From Alistipes onderdonkii (GTDB taxonomy: Bacteria > Bacteroidota > Bacteroidia > Bacteroidales > Rikenellaceae), in assembly GCF_025145285.1 (NCBI RefSeq), contig NZ_CP102251.1, positions 3,348,001 to 3,412,000 of the forward strand: a DNA stretch of 64,000 bases, given 5' to 3'. The notes beneath the pieces were generated by a model. It searched no databases and was not told the DNA's origin. It saw nothing but the letters and a program-made list of their open reading frames with translations. A program made the translations under genes and the position numbers. Positions 6,867 to 16,254 of the stretch are shown here, in pieces; position 1 is the stretch's first letter, and each line of letters begins with the position of its first letter.

Positions 6867-9548
6867 TTACCGGGATTTACTGGTGAAACAGGTTTCCGAC
6901 GGGGTATCGGCGACCGAAAACCTCAATTCCCCGCCGCGGAGAATATCCGCATGCTCTATTGCCGGCCGTTCGAGCGCTTTCCCGTTGAGGGTGACCGATT
7001 GTACGTAGCAGTTGCCGGATCCGAAATTTTCACAGACGATGCGGAAATCCCTGCCATTGGGTAGATGCAGTATGATTTCCGGCAGGCAGGGAATTCCCAG
7101 CTGGTATTCGGTGGAACCCGGGCACATGGGATAGAATCCCATGGCACTGAATAAATACCATGCGCTGAGCTGTCCGCAGTCGTCGTTCCCCGGCAATCCG
7201 CTCGGCTGCGGCAGATAGTAGGTGTTTACGATGTCGTAAACGCGCAGCTGCGTCTTCCACGGCATCCCGCACAGGTTATACATGTAGGGGGCGTGCATCG
7301 AAAATTCGTCGCCGACATAATATATCCCGTTGTCGAAAATGTCGTCGAGGAAAGCGGCCATGGCATCGTTCCCGCCCATGAATTCGATCAGGGCAGGGAC
7401 ATCGTGCGGTGCGAACAACGTGTAGTTCTTGCGGTAGTTCAGGGCTCCCGTTTCGTTGAACCCGCTCCAGACGCTGATATTGTAATCCGAAGGCGCTGCC
7501 CATGTGCCGTCACTGCGACGGGCGCGCACCAACTTTGTCTCGGCGTCGAGTACGTTTTTGAAACGCTGGCTTCGCAGATCGTATTCGCGGGCCTTTTCCG
7601 TATCCCCTTTCGCCTCGAAGAAACGTGCCAGGCACCAGTCGTCGTAGGCGAATTCCATCGTCCGGGCTACGGATTCCCGGTAGTGGTCGACCGGAACATA
7701 GCCCAGGCTGTTGTAATCCTCGATTCCGAGGCGTCCCCAGGCAATATGGTTCCCTTTCACATTGGCATTCTTGAGCATGGCCTCGGCCGCCTTCTTCTCG
7801 TCGAATCCGCGGACTCCCTTGACATAGGCGTCGGCGATGATCGCATCCGAGTGCGTCCCCATCATGCAGTTCGTGTAGCCCGGGTTCGGCCATTTGGGCA
7901 TCCAACCGCCTTCGTCGTATCCATTGAGCAGTCCGGTGACCATGTGCGACGCCAGGTCGGGTTTCAGAAGCACCAGCAGCGGATGAAGTGCCCGGAACGT
8001 ATCCCATGTGGAATAATCCGTGAAACTTTCGCCTTCGCAGACTTGTCCGTTGTACGGGCTCCTGTATCGGCCGTTTTCCGAAATGCTGCGCGGCAGCAGG
8101 AATGCGTGGTAAAGCGCCGTATAGAAGACCTGCTTCTGTTGTTCGGTGGCTCCCGGCAATTCGATGCAGGCGAGGGCCTCGTTCCATTTTGCAGCCGTTG
8201 CGCGGGCGATTTTATCCACCCCGGCTCCGGCGATTTCGCGTTCGAGGTTGGCACGGGCGTCCTCTTCGCTGATAAACGATGTCCCGACCCATGCCCTTAC
8301 GGTTTCTCCGGTGGCGGCCTCGAACCGGACATAGGCTCCGCATTTGGTGGAACATGCCAACCGTTTATTTCCGGGAAGCAGTAATTTCCGCGCTGCATCT
8401 CCGGGCCGGATCCAGCTCAGCTTGACCCGCGAATTCCATTCATGCTGGTAGTAGTCGACACGGATATCATACATTCGACCGGCTTCCAGCATTACGTTTT
8501 TCTGTGTGGGCGTCATGCTGTAACCATGCGGGCCCCAGTCGTCGATTACCAACTCCCCGTCGAGCCAGAGCCGTGCCCCGTCATCGGATTGCAGCCCGAG
8601 CAGGTAGCTGCCCGTTTCGGGCGCTTTGAGTTTCCCTGTCCATGTTACCTGGTAATCCTTTACGTCGATATCGTCGGCGGGACGGTACCAGTCCCAGTCG
8701 AAATCCACGACAGGGTCGATGCGCTCCGAGCGCACGGCCCCCAGCCAGTCGGACTGGTGGGTATAGACACCCCGCAGGCCGTTTACGAGTTTGCCATCCT
8801 TTTCTGTGAAGAGATACCGGTTTTCGATGACTTCGGGGTAATCCATGTTTTGGTTGAAAGTCCCGAAGTCTTCGAACTCCTTGTCGAAGCGGACAACGAA
8901 AAATCCCGTCTCGCGATAGGCCCGTGCAGTCATGGCGCTCTTGCCGGAGATCTCCCGCCGTTCGGGTAAAATGCTGATTTCGGCCGGTGCCCCGGCCGTA
9001 AAGAGCGAGGGCATGGCATCCACTACGACGTAGGCGCTGTCGCAGGCCGGGTAAACGAAATCGAAGACCGCCGACGCTTTCGTCGCCGCCATCCGAACCT
9101 GTATGTCATAGTCGTCGAGATGTACCTCGTAGAGCGACGGCCGGGCCCGTTCGGCCTCGTGCCGGAACGACGAACTGCGTTCCTCGGGACGGACCTTCAG
9201 CGTGCCGGTCAGGGGCATGAGCTCCAGGGCCCCGTAGTCGAACATTACGGCTCCGCTGGGATAATGCGTCCCCAGGAATCCCGAGATGTATTCGTGTGCA
9301 TACCAATAGGGGACGCGGTGGTGGAGTGTCCCCGGTTTTTTGTCGGGCAGGGTGTGGGCCGTCCATTCGGTCATGCCGAAAGGTTCCGTTACGCCGGGGA
9401 ACGTGTATCCCGAAGCCTCTTCGTGTCCGGCGATGGCTATTCCGCCCTGCCAGACTTCGGTGCCTATCAGCGGATTGACATGTGATTCCGGCGTGCTTGT
9501 GCAGCATACGGCCAGCAGGGATGCGAAAGGAATGAAGACTCTTTTCAT
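6867..9548 (-). CDS. GH92 family alpha-mannosidase lipoprotein with an embedded PA14 domain
   Basis: 893 residues with a lipoprotein signal (SLLAVCC). GH92 features include VNPLIGT (24-30), the N-terminal beta-sandwich, STWDTFRALHPLL (513-525) and GNDDCGQLSAWYLFSAMGFYP (from 787), which holds the Asp pair of the catalytic base. A PA14 carbohydrate-binding domain (about 258-384, with SDDGARLWLDGELVIDDWG) interrupts the N-terminal domain. Where GH92 enzymes such as BT3990 usually carry the acid Glu in NETxCM, this protein has GYTNCMMG (557-564), so that Glu appears absent. Members lacking the acid are known to favour mannosyl-phosphodiesters. It probably removes alpha-mannose from yeast-type mannan or glycans at the cell surface or in the periplasm. 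It is the last gene of the operon, 8 bp after GH76. Confidence 0.9.
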   Translation of the reverse strand: MKRVFIPFASLLAVCCTSTPESHVNPLIGTEVWQGGIAIAGHEEASGYTFPGVTEPFGMTEWTAHTLPDKKPGTLHHRVPYWYAHEYISGFLGTHYPSGAVMFDYGALELMPLTGTLKVRPEERSSSFRHEAERARPSLYEVHLDDYDIQVRMAATKASAVFDFVYPACDSAYVVVDAMPSLFTAGAPAEISILPERREISGKSAMTARAYRETGFFVVRFDKEFEDFGTFNQNMDYPEVIENRYLFTEKDGKLVNGLRGVYTHQSDWLGAVRSERIDPVVDFDWDWYRPADDIDVKDYQVTWTGKLKAPETGSYLLGLQSDDGARLWLDGELVIDDWGPHGYSMTPTQKNVMLEAGRMYDIRVDYYQHEWNSRVKLSWIRPGDAARKLLLPGNKRLACSTKCGAYVRFEAATGETVRAWVGTSFISEEDARANLEREIAGAGVDKIARATAAKWNEALACIELPGATEQQKQVFYTALYHAFLLPRSISENGRYRSPYNGQVCEGESFTDYSTWDTFRALHPLLVLLKPDLASHMVTGLLNGYDEGGWMPKWPNPGYTNCMMGTHSDAIIADAYVKGVRGFDEKKAAEAMLKNANVKGNHIAWGRLGIEDYNSLGYVPVDHYRESVARTMEFAYDDWCLARFFEAKGDTEKAREYDLRSQRFKNVLDAETKLVRARRSDGTWAAPSDYNISVWSGFNETGALNYRKNYTLFAPHDVPALIEFMGGNDAMAAFLDDIFDNGIYYVGDEFSMHAPYMYNLCGMPWKTQLRVYDIVNTYYLPQPSGLPGNDDCGQLSAWYLFSAMGFYPMCPGSTEYQLGIPCLPEIILHLPNGRDFRIVCENFGSGNCYVQSVTLNGKALERPAIEHADILRGGELRFSVADTPSETCFTSKSR

Positions 9549-9556
9549 CGCAGTCG

Positions 9557-10735
9557 TTATTTACGGATATATCCGGCCGCACGCATATAGAGATAAGCCA
9601 CGCAGCTCTGCATACGCAGGTCGTATTCAGCGAGGGGTTGTGTGAGCGGCGCATTCCAGTATTCGGGGTAACGGCCGTTTGCGTCGCGCAGCGATTCGTG
9701 GATAAATCCGATTGCCTGCAATGCCTTGGACAACACGGATGGATCCTTTTCCAGGTCGTAAAGGTCGAACCACGCATCCACCAGCGCGAATGCGAAATAA
9801 CCGGGGTCGTTGAGGGAACCGTTGACCGGGTTGAACCAGCGTGCTTCGGCCGATGCCAAAGTCGCTTTGGCCTGTCGCAGGTAACTCTCTTCCCCTGTGG
9901 CTTTGTATAGATACAGCCACCCGCGGATCATGAATCCCGCGTTGTACGACCATTTCTGGGTGTTGACCGCCCCGTCATCGACCATCTTGGCGTCCCAGAA
10001 TAAATCGTCCGAGCCGTCGAGCAGGTTTTCCCGCGTCCATTCTTCGATGCGCCGGGCGTCTTCGAGGAACCCTTGTTCATTGGTCAGTTCATAAAGTTTC
10101 ATGGATGCCAGGATAGCCACGGCCGAACAAATCGTATTTTTCTGGGGTTCGTATTGGGCGAAGGTTTCCTGGAAATAGATGCCTCCGCCGAGCACGTCAT
10201 CTTCGCCCGACATGGTGAAATTCAGTGCCTGCCGGGCTTTTTCGAGGTATGTCCGGTCTCCGGTCTGCTCGTATGCCCTTGCCAGCCCGATGGCCATCCA
10301 GCCGTTCTCGTCGTAGTAACGGTCGGGGGTGCCCGCCGTTACGGGCAGCGTGCAGTAGCCTGCAATGCCTTTGTAGTCGGGCGACCAGTGGCGTTCCAGG
10401 TTCTGGTAGCAGGACATGAGCGCGCCTTTCCATTCGTCGGCACGCAATCCGGCGCCTTCGGCGTAGGTGTATTGCAGAAAAATGTTCCCCCAGATAAAGG
10501 ACTCCTGTGTGCGATCCTGGTTTTCGTAGTAGGAATCCGTCCCGTCGATGCGCAGATCCCGGTCGATGGCGGCCAGGGTTTCACGAGCCCATTGCATGTA
10601 GTTGTTGTCGCCGTATTCTTGTTCGGGATTGCTGCCGATGATTCGGTCGGGCATTACGGCATTGCAACCCGTTGCCGAAAATGCGAATACCAGCATCGGC
10701 AATATGTGAACCAGGGAATTAAGTGCTTTTTTCAT
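9557..10735 (-). CDS. GH76 family (endo-alpha-1,6-mannanase-like) lipoprotein
   Basis: 392 residues with a lipoprotein signal ending FAFSATGC. The all-alpha barrel repeats are recognisable: SFIWGNIFLQYTYAEG, ENGWMAIGLARAYEQTGD, KNTICSAVAILASMKLYELT, KWSYNAGFMIRGWLYLYKATG and LRMQSCVAYLYMRAAGY. GH76 enzymes cut the alpha-1,6-mannan backbone using an adjacent Asp-Asp pair. Here the corresponding site reads YYDENGW (Asp142-Glu143), so the second acid is Glu. It could be a mannanase with altered geometry or a relative with another substrate. Its place between a LamG binding lipoprotein and GH92 supports a mannan-degrading role. Confidence 0.82.
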   Translation of the reverse strand: MKKALNSLVHILPMLVFAFSATGCNAVMPDRIIGSNPEQEYGDNNYMQWARETLAAIDRDLRIDGTDSYYENQDRTQESFIWGNIFLQYTYAEGAGLRADEWKGALMSCYQNLERHWSPDYKGIAGYCTLPVTAGTPDRYYDENGWMAIGLARAYEQTGDRTYLEKARQALNFTMSGEDDVLGGGIYFQETFAQYEPQKNTICSAVAILASMKLYELTNEQGFLEDARRIEEWTRENLLDGSDDLFWDAKMVDDGAVNTQKWSYNAGFMIRGWLYLYKATGEESYLRQAKATLASAEARWFNPVNGSLNDPGYFAFALVDAWFDLYDLEKDPSVLSKALQAIGFIHESLRDANGRYPEYWNAPLTQPLAEYDLRMQSCVAYLYMRAAGYIRK

Positions 10736-10751
10736 GTCGGTTGTCTGTTGG

Positions 10752-11699
10752 TTAAAGGTTGTCGAGGTCTGACCATTTGATGTTTACGAGCGTAGCGGGG
10801 TAGCGGCCCGTAACGTCGACGATATTGTCGCCGCTTTTGACTGCGAGCTGCCAGTTTGCGACCAGCCCCTCCTCGTCGCCCGTAAGCAGCCGGTCGTAGG
10901 CCGAGGCAATCTGTTCCGGGGTGCGGGTCGTGTTCCAGACACGTACGTCGTAGATTTTGCCACGGAATTGCCGGCCGCTGAAAAGCGCCAGGTCGCCGAT
11001 GATGAATTTGCCGTCGGAGTCGGGGACGTATGGGGCGATTTTGATCGCCGAAGCGAATTCCCCGTTCAGGTAGAGGCATATGTTCTCCGAGTCGAAAGTC
11101 GCTGCGATGTGTATCCATTGTTTGTGCGGTGCGGAGCCGGCCCCGGACAGGCAGCTCGACCAGGTATTGTTCACCATGCAGAAGTCGATCGCGTAATCCA
11201 CTCCCTCGGCCAGGCGGATCAGCAGGCCGCCCAATCCGCCGTTGGCATCGGAACCTTCGGCTCCGATGATGCTGCCCCCGGTTTTTTCATTGATGTAAAC
11301 CCATGCCTCGACGGTCATATTGGCCGAGAGGAACTGTGCCGCCGCACCGCAATCTATGTATCCCGTGCCGTCGAAAAGCGGACATGCGGGCGACACCTTG
11401 CTGCCGGCGAATACGTCGCGTGCCGTAGCCAGCTTTTCGCAATAATTGTCCAGTGCGGACTGCCGGTCGGTATTGTTGCGGACGTAGGAGGCTTCGTCGA
11501 TGCTTTTTTGGAAAATATCTTTCGAGCCTTTTACATATTCGCCGAGTCCCTCGCCCTCTTCGGCCGAATCGTGGAGCTGGGTGCATTCGGCAATGAGTTC
11601 GTCTATTGCGGTATAGTCGAGCGACGGGGTTTTCTCGTCGGAACACCCTGCTGCCGACAGCAGGCAGAGCAATGCGCAAAGATAATGTCGGATATTCAT
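10752..11699 (-). CDS. Surface lipoprotein with a LamG/concanavalin-like domain
   Basis: 315 residues with the lipobox SAAGC. Residues about 25-105 are a charged helical segment of FIVAR-like character. The rest is a LamG-type jelly roll with ANMTVEAWVYINEKTGGSIIGAEG, HIAATFDSENICLYLNGEFAS, FIIGDLA and GKIYDVRVWNTTRTPEQIASAYD. It sits where a SusE/SusF-like surface glycan-binding protein usually stands in a polysaccharide utilisation locus, directly downstream of SusD. It probably binds the target glycan at the cell surface. No catalytic motif was seen. Confidence 0.83.
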   Translation of the reverse strand: MNIRHYLCALLCLLSAAGCSDEKTPSLDYTAIDELIAECTQLHDSAEEGEGLGEYVKGSKDIFQKSIDEASYVRNNTDRQSALDNYCEKLATARDVFAGSKVSPACPLFDGTGYIDCGAAAQFLSANMTVEAWVYINEKTGGSIIGAEGSDANGGLGGLLIRLAEGVDYAIDFCMVNNTWSSCLSGAGSAPHKQWIHIAATFDSENICLYLNGEFASAIKIAPYVPDSDGKFIIGDLALFSGRQFRGKIYDVRVWNTTRTPEQIASAYDRLLTGDEEGLVANWQLAVKSGDNIVDVTGRYPATLVNIKWSDLDNL

Positions 11700-11720
11700 A
11701 ACGGTCGGTTGTTTCTGGTT

Positions 11721-13262
11721 TTACATGTTTTCATATTCGGGGTGCTGCTTGAGGTTGGGGTTCATCGAGACGGCAGTATACGGGATCGGGAAAATCGTCA
11801 CCCTCGGGTTGTCCGTATAGTTTTTGTCCCACATGGGCAGGGTGAAGCGCCCGAAACGGATCATGTCGGTTCTGCGTGCCGTTTCGTAGCACATCTCGCG
11901 TCCCTTTTCGTCGTACAGTTCGTCGAGTGTCAGCGTTTGCGCCGTATAGGCCGGGACTCCGGCTCGGGAGCGTAGTGCGTTGATGCCCGCAAGGGCTTCC
12001 GTGTCGGGAGTTCCCGACTGCCGGAGGGTCGCTTCGGCAAGGTTGAAATAGGTTTCCGCGAGCCGGAATATCACAAAGTCGTTCGCCAGCCCCTTTGCCC
12101 CGATTTTCACTTTATACTTGATGTTGCGCGCTCCGGCGTTCTCCTTGTTGTTCACCATGTCGGGAAGATCCAACGTCAGGTCGAGTTGCTGCCCCGCAAA
12201 CTCGTTCGTGCCGAGGATCGGGTTCCCGCCCTGGTCGAACTGCGGGCCCCACATGAACTGGCCGTAATAGCCGTTCCGGGGGTCGTATTTGCAGCGGCGG
12301 TCGTTGACGATGTCGTATTTTTCGATGAAGCTGCGTTCGGTACAGATTGCGTTCCACCCGCCATTGGGGTTCTTCCACTCCCATTGCGAGCCCTGCGACC
12401 AGTGGATATTGCGATAGAACAGCGCGCTCATTTCGTTGGCCATTACCTCGTCGTTGGGAATGACGAAGATATTTTCCTTGCTGTTCTCGTTTTCCCAGGC
12501 GAAGGGCGCGTCCCAGGTGTTGTCGAGCGAAAAGTTGCACTGAAGCAACTCTCGGGAAACCGTAATGCAGTCGTCCAGACGCGACTCGCCCGTATAGACC
12601 TCGGCATTGAGGTAAAGGCGCGACAGCAAGGCAAGGGCGGCTTCGCGGGTGAACCTTCCGTAGCTGTTGGCATCGGAGTGGCTGAGCAGCAGCTCCTTTA
12701 CGGCATTGATTTCCTGTTCGACGAAGCTGAAAACCTCCTTGCGGCTGCGCGTGGCGGGATTCTCTTCCGAAACGCTTTCCACGATGGGGACGTTGCCGAA
12801 GAGGTCGCACAGCATCCAGTAGAAATACGCCCGCAGCGCACGGGTTTCGGCGATGAACAACCGTTGTGTCGGCGCGGGCAGAATCTTATTGTCGGCCGCC
12901 TTCATGTCCGCGAGAATCTGGTTGGAGAATCCGACGGCTTTGTAGAGTTCGAGCCATGCCCCTTCGATGATCTCTTCGCGTGTCGTCCACGTATGCCAGT
13001 GCAGGCGCTGGTAGATGCCTCCGTCGTATCCGTCGCGGCCTTTCTGCGGAAGGCAGGCTTCGTCGGTGGTCAGTTCCTGGAGGTAGTAGACGTTCCAGCA
13101 GGACATGCTGCGCAGGAAAGTGTATTGGTTCATGAATGCGGCATCGTATTCGGCGGCGGATGTGTAAAAATTAGTTTTGTTCAGGTCATTGTACATGTTT
13201 TCCGTCAAGTCCGTACATCCCATGACCCCTGACAGCGACAGGATACATATCAGTTTTTTCAT
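11721..13262 (-). CDS. SusD/RagB-family surface glycan-binding lipoprotein
   Basis: 513 residues, with lipoprotein signal MKKLICILSLSGVMGC and the N-terminal SusD-like motif TDLTENMYNDLNKTNFYTSAAEYDAAF. TPR-type helices (LFIAETRALRAYFYWMLCDLFGNVPIV; REAALALLSRLYLNAEVY) lead to the C-terminal RagB signature ETYFNLAEATLRQSG...INALRSRAGVPAYT and DEKGREMCYETARRTDMIRFGRF. It forms the lid of the outer-membrane importer with the SusC-like protein encoded 7 bp upstream. Confidence 0.96.
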   Translation of the reverse strand: MKKLICILSLSGVMGCTDLTENMYNDLNKTNFYTSAAEYDAAFMNQYTFLRSMSCWNVYYLQELTTDEACLPQKGRDGYDGGIYQRLHWHTWTTREEIIEGAWLELYKAVGFSNQILADMKAADNKILPAPTQRLFIAETRALRAYFYWMLCDLFGNVPIVESVSEENPATRSRKEVFSFVEQEINAVKELLLSHSDANSYGRFTREAALALLSRLYLNAEVYTGESRLDDCITVSRELLQCNFSLDNTWDAPFAWENENSKENIFVIPNDEVMANEMSALFYRNIHWSQGSQWEWKNPNGGWNAICTERSFIEKYDIVNDRRCKYDPRNGYYGQFMWGPQFDQGGNPILGTNEFAGQQLDLTLDLPDMVNNKENAGARNIKYKVKIGAKGLANDFVIFRLAETYFNLAEATLRQSGTPDTEALAGINALRSRAGVPAYTAQTLTLDELYDEKGREMCYETARRTDMIRFGRFTLPMWDKNYTDNPRVTIFPIPYTAVSMNPNLKQHPEYENM

Positions 13263-13269
13263 TGTTGTC

Positions 13270-16230
13270 TCAGAATTTGATGTTTAAACCGAAAAGATAG
13301 GTCGTAGCACGTGGATAATAGCCCGAGTCGTCGAATCCCGGCGTAAGCCCCGAACCGACTTCGGGATCGACTCCCGTATAGCCGGTGATCGTCCAGAGGT
13401 TGGTGGCCGTGGCATAGATGCGGATGTGATCCAGCCATGAGAGTTTCGGGAAGCGGAACGTATAGCCCAGCGTCAGGTTGTCCAGTTTGAGGTAGTTGCC
13501 TTTTTCCAGGTAATAGTCCGAGAATACGGCGGAGTCGTTCAGCGGCGAATCTATGGCCGATGCGAGCAGGTTGAACGGCAGCGACACCGAGTTTTCATAA
13601 TAGATGCGCTTCGTGTTTAGCACCATGAAATCGGCTGCACCGCGGAACAGGAACGAGAAATCGAGGTTTTTCCAGGTCAGCGAGCTCGAAAGGCTGAAAT
13701 TCCACTTGGGAAGGCCGCTGCCCAGATAGGTGAAGTCGTCTTCGGTATAGGAGCCGTTGTGGTCGTAGTCTTCGAAAACCCATTTGCCGGCCGTGTTGAA
13801 GCCCCGGTATTTCAGTCCGTAAAAGGTGCCGATCGGATGTCCCGCCTCGAAAATGTAGGTCGTTTGCCCGTTGGCCGGCGAACTGAGCGTGTTGTAGGGA
13901 ATGTGGTTGGCTTTGTAGGTGTCGTTCGAAAGCGAAACCAGTTCGTTGGCGTTGTACGAGAAGTTCCCGTCGATATGCCATGTCAGGTTTTCCCTGCGCA
14001 CGGCATCCCAACCCAGGGCGACCTCTACACCCTGGTTGGTCAGCGTCCCGACGTTCGTGAATATCGTATTGTAGATGCTGGACGGAACCTGCGCGTCGTA
14101 CCAGTCGAGTAGGTCGGTGGTCTTGCGGTAATAGTAATCGACCGATGCGGTCAGGCGGTTGTCCCACAACCCGGCATCGACGCCGACATTGTACTCGGTG
14201 TTCTTCTCCCAGCGCAGATCCGGGTTAGGATTGGTCGTCGGGCCGTAGACCTTCTGCCAGCTTCCGTTTATGTAGGCGTATCCCAGGTCGTTGTATTTGG
14301 AAATAGAGGCGTAGAGCGGGATGTCCTGGTTGCCCGTGATGCCGAACCCGGCGCGCAGCTTGAGGTTGCTGACGGCTTTCGCCCCGGCCATGAAAGGTTC
14401 TTCCGATATGCGCCAGGCGCCCGACAGGGCGGGGAACCAGCCCCATTTGTTGTTTTCGCCGAAGCGGGTCGAACCCTCGCGGCGGATGCTGGCGTTGAAA
14501 AGGTAGCGCCCTTTGTAGGAATAGTTCACCCGGCCGAAAAATGCAATGAGCTTGGATTCGTCTTCGCCCCGTCCCATGGATGCGAGCCCCTCTTCGAGCC
14601 ATGTGCCGTTCCCTATGTTGTTCGGCCCGAGTGCGTCGGTCAGGAACCCGGCATTCGATGCGTTCGACCATGTACGCTTGGTCTGGCTGTACGAGTAACC
14701 GGCCATCACGCCGAAATTGTGGACGTTGTCCGTCCAGTTGTAATCGGCATAGGCTTCGAGCGTATTGGTCTTGTAAAAGTAATTGCTCATCTCGGCCGAG
14801 CCGTCGTAATTGCCCAGGATGCTGTATCTCGATTCCCGGCTCACGTATTTGCTCGCTTCGTAGTTCTCGTTGTTCGACGAGAGCGATGCCACGACCTTCA
14901 GCCCCGTTACCGGACGGAGCGTGGCGGTGATGTTGCCCGCATAGTTGAACCGTTCGCCGCGGTTATCCACCTGCGAGAGCATGGCCACGGGGTTGTAGGG
15001 CCCCACGCCCTCGTATTCGAAAAATTTGCCGTCAGCGCCGTAGACGGGAGCCGTGGGGTGGTATACCATTGCCTGCATGAATGCGCTGTAATCGGTATAT
15101 TGCATTTTGGTGTCCGTGCCGCTCGCCGTTCCCTCGATGCTCAGCACCCGGTTGAAGAAATCCTGCCTGAAGTTGATGCGTCCCATCAGCTGTTCGTTCC
15201 CTGTGCGGAGCACCATTCCTTCGGAATTGCGATAACCGACCGAGGCGCGCAGCGAGGAATTTTTGCCGCTCGTCGAAAAGGAGACGCCCTGGTAATAGCT
15301 GAAGTTGTTGCGTAACAGCTCGTCCGTCCAGTCGGTCGAGAACCCGTAATCGTTGTTCGCCGCCGATTGCCCGTGGCGCGTCAGGTAGTCGAGATACTGG
15401 TTTGCCGACATCATATCGAGTTTGCGGGCGGCGCGTTCCGTGTAGTAATAACTCGTGTAGTCGATATGTGCGCGTCCCTGTTCCGCATTTTTCGTTTCGA
15501 CGATGATGACGCCGTTGCTGCCCCGCGTGCCGTAGATCGCCGCGGACGATGCGTCTTTCAGTACGTTGAACGAGGCGATATCCTGTGCGTTGATCGCCTG
15601 CAGGTCGTTCATCGTGCTGTAAACCCCGTCGATGATGATAAGGGGCGTGCTTCCGGCGCGGATCGACCCTACGCCGCGGAGCTGTATTTCGGGAGCCGCA
15701 TTGGGATCCGTACCCGCCGTATTGCGGATCGTCAGGCCGGGGACTTTGCCGCTGATCAGGTTGATGGGGCTGGTCGTAACGCCACCGTTGAAATCGGAAG
15801 CGTCGACCCGGGTGACGGAACTCGTAAGTTCTTCCTTGCGGACGGTGCTGTAACCGATGGCTACAACCTCTTCGACTGCAATTGCGCTCTCTTTCATGCT
15901 GATGTGCAGCGTCGGGCCCGTGACGGTGGCCTTTGCCGGCTCCATGCCGATGAATGAGAAGGCCAATACGGTTCCGTTTTTTACGCCTTTGAGTTCGAAG
16001 CGCCCGTCGGCATCGGTAGTCACGCCCGTATGGCTGCCTTCGACCATGACGGTGACACCCGCCAGGGGTTCGCCCGATTCGAGGGTCACCACGCCCTGAA
16101 CCCGGTCTGCGGGCTCTTCCGCAGCTGCCGGGCAGGCGAATAACACTCCTGCGGCGCAGCTTAAGGCCAAGGCCAGGTTCCGAAGGGAACCGGCGAGTTT
16201 CGTTTTGCCAAAAATTTTCATCAGATCCAT
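13270..16230 (-). CDS. SusC/RagA-family TonB-linked outer-membrane glycan importer
   Basis: 986 residues with a signal peptide (NLALALSCAAGVLFACPAAAEE). A carboxypeptidase-regulatory-like domain (about 40-110, VQGVVTLESGEPLAGVTV) precedes the SusC plug, which has EEVVAIGYSTVRKEELTSSV, ISGKVPGLTIRNTAG, IIIDGV and the hallmark LKDASSAAIYGTRGSNGVI. The C-terminal beta-barrel ends in GLNIKF. There is a second in-frame ATG three codons in. It imports oligosaccharides across the outer membrane with its SusD partner. Confidence 0.97.
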   Translation of the reverse strand: MDLMKIFGKTKLAGSLRNLALALSCAAGVLFACPAAAEEPADRVQGVVTLESGEPLAGVTVMVEGSHTGVTTDADGRFELKGVKNGTVLAFSFIGMEPAKATVTGPTLHISMKESAIAVEEVVAIGYSTVRKEELTSSVTRVDASDFNGGVTTSPINLISGKVPGLTIRNTAGTDPNAAPEIQLRGVGSIRAGSTPLIIIDGVYSTMNDLQAINAQDIASFNVLKDASSAAIYGTRGSNGVIIVETKNAEQGRAHIDYTSYYYTERAARKLDMMSANQYLDYLTRHGQSAANNDYGFSTDWTDELLRNNFSYYQGVSFSTSGKNSSLRASVGYRNSEGMVLRTGNEQLMGRINFRQDFFNRVLSIEGTASGTDTKMQYTDYSAFMQAMVYHPTAPVYGADGKFFEYEGVGPYNPVAMLSQVDNRGERFNYAGNITATLRPVTGLKVVASLSSNNENYEASKYVSRESRYSILGNYDGSAEMSNYFYKTNTLEAYADYNWTDNVHNFGVMAGYSYSQTKRTWSNASNAGFLTDALGPNNIGNGTWLEEGLASMGRGEDESKLIAFFGRVNYSYKGRYLFNASIRREGSTRFGENNKWGWFPALSGAWRISEEPFMAGAKAVSNLKLRAGFGITGNQDIPLYASISKYNDLGYAYINGSWQKVYGPTTNPNPDLRWEKNTEYNVGVDAGLWDNRLTASVDYYYRKTTDLLDWYDAQVPSSIYNTIFTNVGTLTNQGVEVALGWDAVRRENLTWHIDGNFSYNANELVSLSNDTYKANHIPYNTLSSPANGQTTYIFEAGHPIGTFYGLKYRGFNTAGKWVFEDYDHNGSYTEDDFTYLGSGLPKWNFSLSSSLTWKNLDFSFLFRGAADFMVLNTKRIYYENSVSLPFNLLASAIDSPLNDSAVFSDYYLEKGNYLKLDNLTLGYTFRFPKLSWLDHIRIYATATNLWTITGYTGVDPEVGSGLTPGFDDSGYYPRATTYLFGLNIKF

Positions 16231-16254
16231 ATTTTTAAGGTTTTAGGTTCGAGA

